Source: Malania oleifera
Taxonomy: Eukaryota; Streptophyta; Magnoliopsida; Santalales; Ximeniaceae
Length of the DNA: 64,000 nt
Assembly: GCF_029873635.1 (NCBI RefSeq)
Contig: NC_080419.1
Span: 71,857,097 to 71,921,096, forward strand
Reading direction: 5' to 3'
A program made the translations under genes and the position numbers. The notes under the pieces are model-generated. The model was not told the origin of the DNA. It saw nothing but the letters and a program-made list of their open reading frames with translations, and did no database searches. Position 1 is the stretch's first letter. Every line of letters begins with the position of its first letter. Positions 60,483 to 64,000 of this stretch are shown piece after piece.

Positions 60483-61859
60483 AAGTTTTTTTCGGTTTTA
60501 ACCCTTTATTTTTTAAATATATTAAATAATACCTTTTCTGGGAAAATATTTCCCGGAATAACCTTGACGTAATCTCGCTACTTGGAGTAGCGAGATTTGC
60601 CACGTGTCATTTCCATAAAAAATATATTATTTAATATATTTTTAAAAAATGATAAATTGGGAAATAAATTATTTTGCGTAATAAATTATTTCTCGATTTA
60701 TTACGCAGAATAATTTTTTTAAAATATATATTTTCATATTAAATATAAAGATAAATATATATTTTTTGAACAAATCTCAAAATTTTAAAATATAGATTTT
60801 TATATTTTTCACTAAATCTCAAAAGCACTATCTTCTATTTAAAATTTTAAATTAAAGCGATTCACATATTATTTTGGATATCACAATTTAATTTTTAAAA
60901 ATTGCTAACAAATGATCCTAGTTTGAATGTCTTGTTGATAATTAGGCGGAATTATATTTAATAAATAATAAATTAACAAAATGTAAAGAGAATTATTTAG
61001 AGTTTGAAATGGTTTTTATTTACTGTCCCGCGACAAATCCCCAAAACTGTCACCGGTTTTCTCTCATCTCTAGAAAATTGTCGCCAATTTTTCTCCTTTC
61101 TCAGCCAAAATTTTTTTTTTTCGAATTTCTTTTATTTATTATATTTTCTGGGTATTTACACCCAATTTTATACCTTTTTTATATGTATATTCAAAATATG
61201 TTTTAAAAAAAGCTAAATTTTTATAACTTTTTAAAATTTTAAATATTAGAAAATAAAAAATATCTTCCACAACTAAGCAAGTCTTTAACATTTTTTTTTC
61301 TCGTCTCTTATAATAAAGATAATCCATCTTTACTTTGAATAATAAATGTATACATAATTATCATATCTTAATCTTCTCTTATTTTTTTTATTAATTGAAT
61401 AAAACAATAAGGGAAACACCTAAGAAGTAGTTTTAGAAAGAGTATCTCACATAATTAGAATCCACAAATAAATACATTAATTATACAAATCTTTGACTTA
61501 AGAATATTTAACCTCTAACACACTTTTTTTTTTTAATTTCTTAAAAAGAATCAACTTTTTACTTTGATTTTTTCTATTCATGTTAATAATTAAAATAAAA
61601 AAATTATATTTGGGAATTTGAATTCGAGAGTCAAATTTAAATTTAGGTAAAATTATAAAAAAAATATTTATTTTTTGTACAAATACATAAAAATCATATT
61701 TATAATTTAAATTTCAAACTCTAAATATATATTATTATTTTTAAATATTTTTTAAAAATGAATAATATTTTTGAACGTTATATTTTCTATCCCTTTAACA
61801 AACTATTAGTGTATATATATATATATGTTGTGTCAAACTCTAAATAATATTTGTTGTGT

Positions 61860-61895
<36 letters not shown>

Positions 61896-62236
61896 TTCAG
61901 GTACAATTAAAATTGGTAATTTAAAATAAAGTTCAAATTTTCAATTTATTATACAATAAATTCTTTTAATATATTTTTTTTAAAATGATAAATCGAGAAA
62001 TAAATTATTCTGCGTAATAAATTATGAAATAATTTATTACGCAGAATAATTTATTTCTCGAATTTTTATTTTTTTAAAAAATATATTAAATAATTTTTTT
62101 ATGGAAATGACACGTGGCAAATCTCGCTACTCCAAGTAGCGAGATTACGTCAGGGTTATTCCGAGAAATATTTTCCCAGAAAAGGTATTATTTAATATAT
62201 TTAAAAAAGAAAGGGATAAAACGGGAAAAAACTCGA
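60483..62236. mobile_element. Foldback element with ~250-bp inverted arms
   Basis: Arms 60483-60735 and 61978-62236 are inverted copies. They share the outer GTTTTTTTC-GGTTTTA end, the TTCTGGGAAAATATTTCCCGG hairpin region, a 21-nt palindrome copy (60574-60594 and 62123-62143), CACGTGTCATTTCC and an inner TTACGCAGAATAATTTATTT palindrome. The outer 150 bp is homologous to the TIR of the neighbouring PMD element, so it is a non-autonomous relative. The 1.2 kb middle is AT-rich with no ORF of note. It abuts the PMD element directly. Confidence 0.8.
61861..61891. repeat. (TA)n microsatellite
   Basis: About 15 TA units in the AT-rich centre of the foldback element. A shorter run lies at about 61813-61827. 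Confidence 0.9.
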
Positions 62237-62251
62237 GAGAGAGAGAGAAGA
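62235..62251. repeat. (GA)n tract at the composite's right border
   Basis: GAGAGAGAGAGAGAG starts exactly where the inverted arm ends. The left border of the composite at 53085-53107 is also a GA tract, consistent with insertion into one GA/CT microsatellite and duplication of it. Confidence 0.8.
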
Positions 62252-62345
62252 AGCAGCAGCAGCAAAGGCGAGATGATGTGAAAGGAAGCAGTAGAAATGG
62301 CGGAAGGGAGAAAGCTGGAGGATTGTGGGGAGGGCGACGGGGCCA

Positions 62346-62356
62346 AATATATATAT
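62346..62356 (-). promoter_or_regulatory. TATA-like box, minus-strand promoter candidate
   Basis: The minus strand reads ATATATATATTTGGCC, followed within about 30 bases by GC-rich, CT-rich sequence that looks like a plant leader and leads into the CT tract at 62251. This is the likely promoter of whatever gene the split leader exon (62237-62330 plus 53114-52975) belonged to. Confidence 0.35.
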
Positions 62357-62829
62357 GGTCTCTTCGGTCTCTGCTTACTTTTTAAAATTACACCATACCA
62401 CGCTACCATGTCCTCCTCCAAAAAATTTTAGCTGGTCCCACGCTACCACGTCCCTATGTTTGATAAGACTTTGTTACTGGCAAATAAGTTCTTAAATTTT
62501 AAAATATTTATAATTGGACCATAATATAAAGCTCGCTACACAAAATTCTCGCGCATGCAAGGTCTTACCTTATATTTTTGCAAGAGGCTATTTCTACGTC
62601 TCGAACCTGTGACCTTCAGGTATCTTTGAAGTCAAGAGAACATTAAGTATTGAACATTATGTTATTTTTTTTATTTTGTGTTTGAATAGAAGATAGATTA
62701 CATGCAAACTTTTGAGTAGGATCTTATAACGATAAATAATTAGGAATGTATGTTCTATTGTGGTGAAACAGATAAGAAAACATATTAACAAATTATCGCC
62801 CTTACGTTTAAAATGTAATGGTATTTTAT

Positions 62830-63305
62830 TGTGATTTGGTTGGGAGAAATATTAAGTACAGCGGAATAAATAAAACAAAAAAATGAAAATTCAACTAGAA
62901 AATGATAAATAATAAGAACAACAACAAAATTTATGTGGTTCGACAAAACCTACATCCACGAAAGTAATGGTACAAGAATTTCACTTAGGAAATCTCAAAA
63001 TACACAATACACTTCTCAAAATGATCACACACACTCAATACATGTCCAAAATGACATATATAACAGTATTTCGGAGGTTTCCCTCCAATTACCCAACCAC
63101 CCCTACGTTCAAATTCAAAATCAAAAAACTGTTCGCAGCCCAGGCACACTATTCGACGAGCACAGGAGATTCGTCAACGATCCAGAGAAGGATACTCATC
63201 AACGAAAACAGGGCATTCGTCGACGAGCCCATTTTTCTACTCTCGGTATCTTTACAACTTTGAGATTTTTATGCTCTCAGGATCTACTTATCGACAAGTA
63301 TAGGT
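62830..63305 (-). repeat. Copia-type LTR, possibly solo
   Basis: Plus-strand words TGTGGTTCGACAAAACCTAC, ATCCACG and GGTTTCCCTCC occur in the same order and orientation as TGGTTCGACAATGCTTAC, ATCCACGG and GGCCTTCCCTCC in the LTR at 41739-42265. It is therefore a diverged relative of that LTR on the same strand. Repeated TCGTCAACGA / TCGTCGACGA words occur near 63150-63230. No internal region was found, so it may be a solo LTR. Borders are approximate. Confidence 0.45.
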
Positions 63306-63518
63306 GTAGTAACCCGGAAAAAGAAAATAAAAATAATAAAAATAATATATATATGTTATTTATCAATTAATTAATTAAATATTATTAAATTAATGTATTA
63401 AATAAAAAATAAAAGGAATAGTAAAAATAAATTAAATTAATATTATTTATTAATTAATTAACTAATTAATTAGACATTATTAAATTGAATTAACTAAATA
63501 AATAATATGTTAGTTAGT

Positions 63519-63559
<41 letters not shown>

Positions 63560-64000
63560 AAGTAAGGATGAAGGTATATATATGTTTATATAATAAAGTA
63601 AAATATTATAATAGAATAGGTATATACTAAAGGCTTCCTGAAGCTTCATAATAGCTTCAGGAAGGAAAGAATTTTTCTGAGAACCAGTGACGTCTCGTGC
63701 TCTCGTCTCTCCTTTGTCTCATTTCCCTCTCTCCTCAATTTCTTGATGGATATTTGGCCAATCGGGAAACGGAAGGTACCGTTGGGTTCCTAGTTCCGCC
63801 ACTGACATTTCTACGGGAACTAATTTATCGTGGGAGCAACGTAGGTATCACTCATGGGAAAATGTATATTCCCTCTAAATCTTTAATTTCTCATTAAATA
63901 TGTCATTAAATCGACGATCAGACACCACTACGAGGTCTTAGTCGCGATCGTTGTCATTTTGGTTGGAGTAAATTTTTAATATGGGTATCTTAGGCACCAC
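63306..64000 (+). repeat. LTR-like sequence running off the window
   Basis: Begins TGTAGTAACCCGGAAAAAG, a start seen in many plant Gypsy LTRs. It continues through AT-rich sequence and a TA/TG microsatellite, then a GC-richer, promoter-downstream-like part from about 63640 (GTGACGTCTCGTGCTCTCG). The 3' border lies outside the window, so the assignment is tentative. Confidence 0.35.
63520..63559. repeat. (TA)n(TG)n compound microsatellite
   Basis: About ten TA units followed by ten TG units. Confidence 0.92.

Noticed and set aside
62188..62421. 77-codon minus-strand ORF with a hydrophobic end
   Set aside because: It spans the GA tract and the foldback arm, so it is a chance frame across a transposon border.
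62933..63370. 145-codon plus-strand ORF
   Set aside because: It overlaps the Copia-type LTR, has no recognisable domain and reads the LTR antisense.
1..64000. tRNA, rRNA or snRNA genes
   Set aside because: I looked for box-like tRNA signatures and conserved rRNA words on both strands and saw none that I could support by eye.

Overview
This 64 kb window is plant nuclear DNA, probably from a woody eudicot. It is AT-rich, its genes are cut by many GT-AG introns, and it carries plant-type transposons (Copia, L1-like and RTE-like LINEs, hAT elements, MITEs, a plant-mobile-domain element). The species cannot be named from the sequence alone.

Region by region: (1) 220-7870, minus strand, is a 13-exon ATP-dependent phosphofructokinase gene. 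All inferred splice junctions keep frame and give 514 codons plus a stop. It is the only intact single-copy host gene I can see. (2) 8.1-12 kb is AT-rich intergenic DNA with a small retroposon tail. (3) 12054-48105, minus strand, is a degraded cytosolic/mitochondrial-type glycyl-tRNA synthetase gene: nine recognisable exons, three in-frame stops and two frameshifts. Two of its introns are inflated by transposons: an L1-type LINE holding an RTE LINE (about 16-25.2 kb), and a Copia LTR retrotransposon (25982-46856) holding further elements. (4) Inside that Copia lie a decayed hAT-like transposase, an 11 kb hAT nest in which one hAT copy has inserted head-on into another copy of its own family (28982-40126), an opposite-strand Copia fragment (about 40.1-42.3 kb) and a second RTE LINE (43696-46768). 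(5) 48-53 kb holds MITEs, a LINE zinc-finger relic and a possible 5' untranslated exon. (6) 53115-62236 is a composite of two elements with long inverted repeats. They share terminal sequence and a 21-nt palindrome built on the arms CTCGCTACT and AGTAGCGAG. The larger one carries a plant mobile domain gene, a LINE relic and a fragment resembling the C-terminus of DNA topoisomerase II. The composite sits in a GA/CT tract that looks like the leader of a minus-strand gene. (7) 62.2-64 kb contains a candidate promoter and one or two LTR-like sequences.

The only clear functional unit is the phosphofructokinase gene. The rest records a gene that died and was filled with transposons. Insertion order can be read from target-site duplications: RTE into L1 (17 bp, one mismatch), RTE into the Copia LTR (18 bp, exact), hAT into hAT (8 bp, exact) and the outer hAT into its surroundings (8 bp, one mismatch). 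The most unusual structures are the self-nested hAT palindrome, whose two copies share the same disabling stop codons, and the palindrome-bearing plant mobile domain composite.
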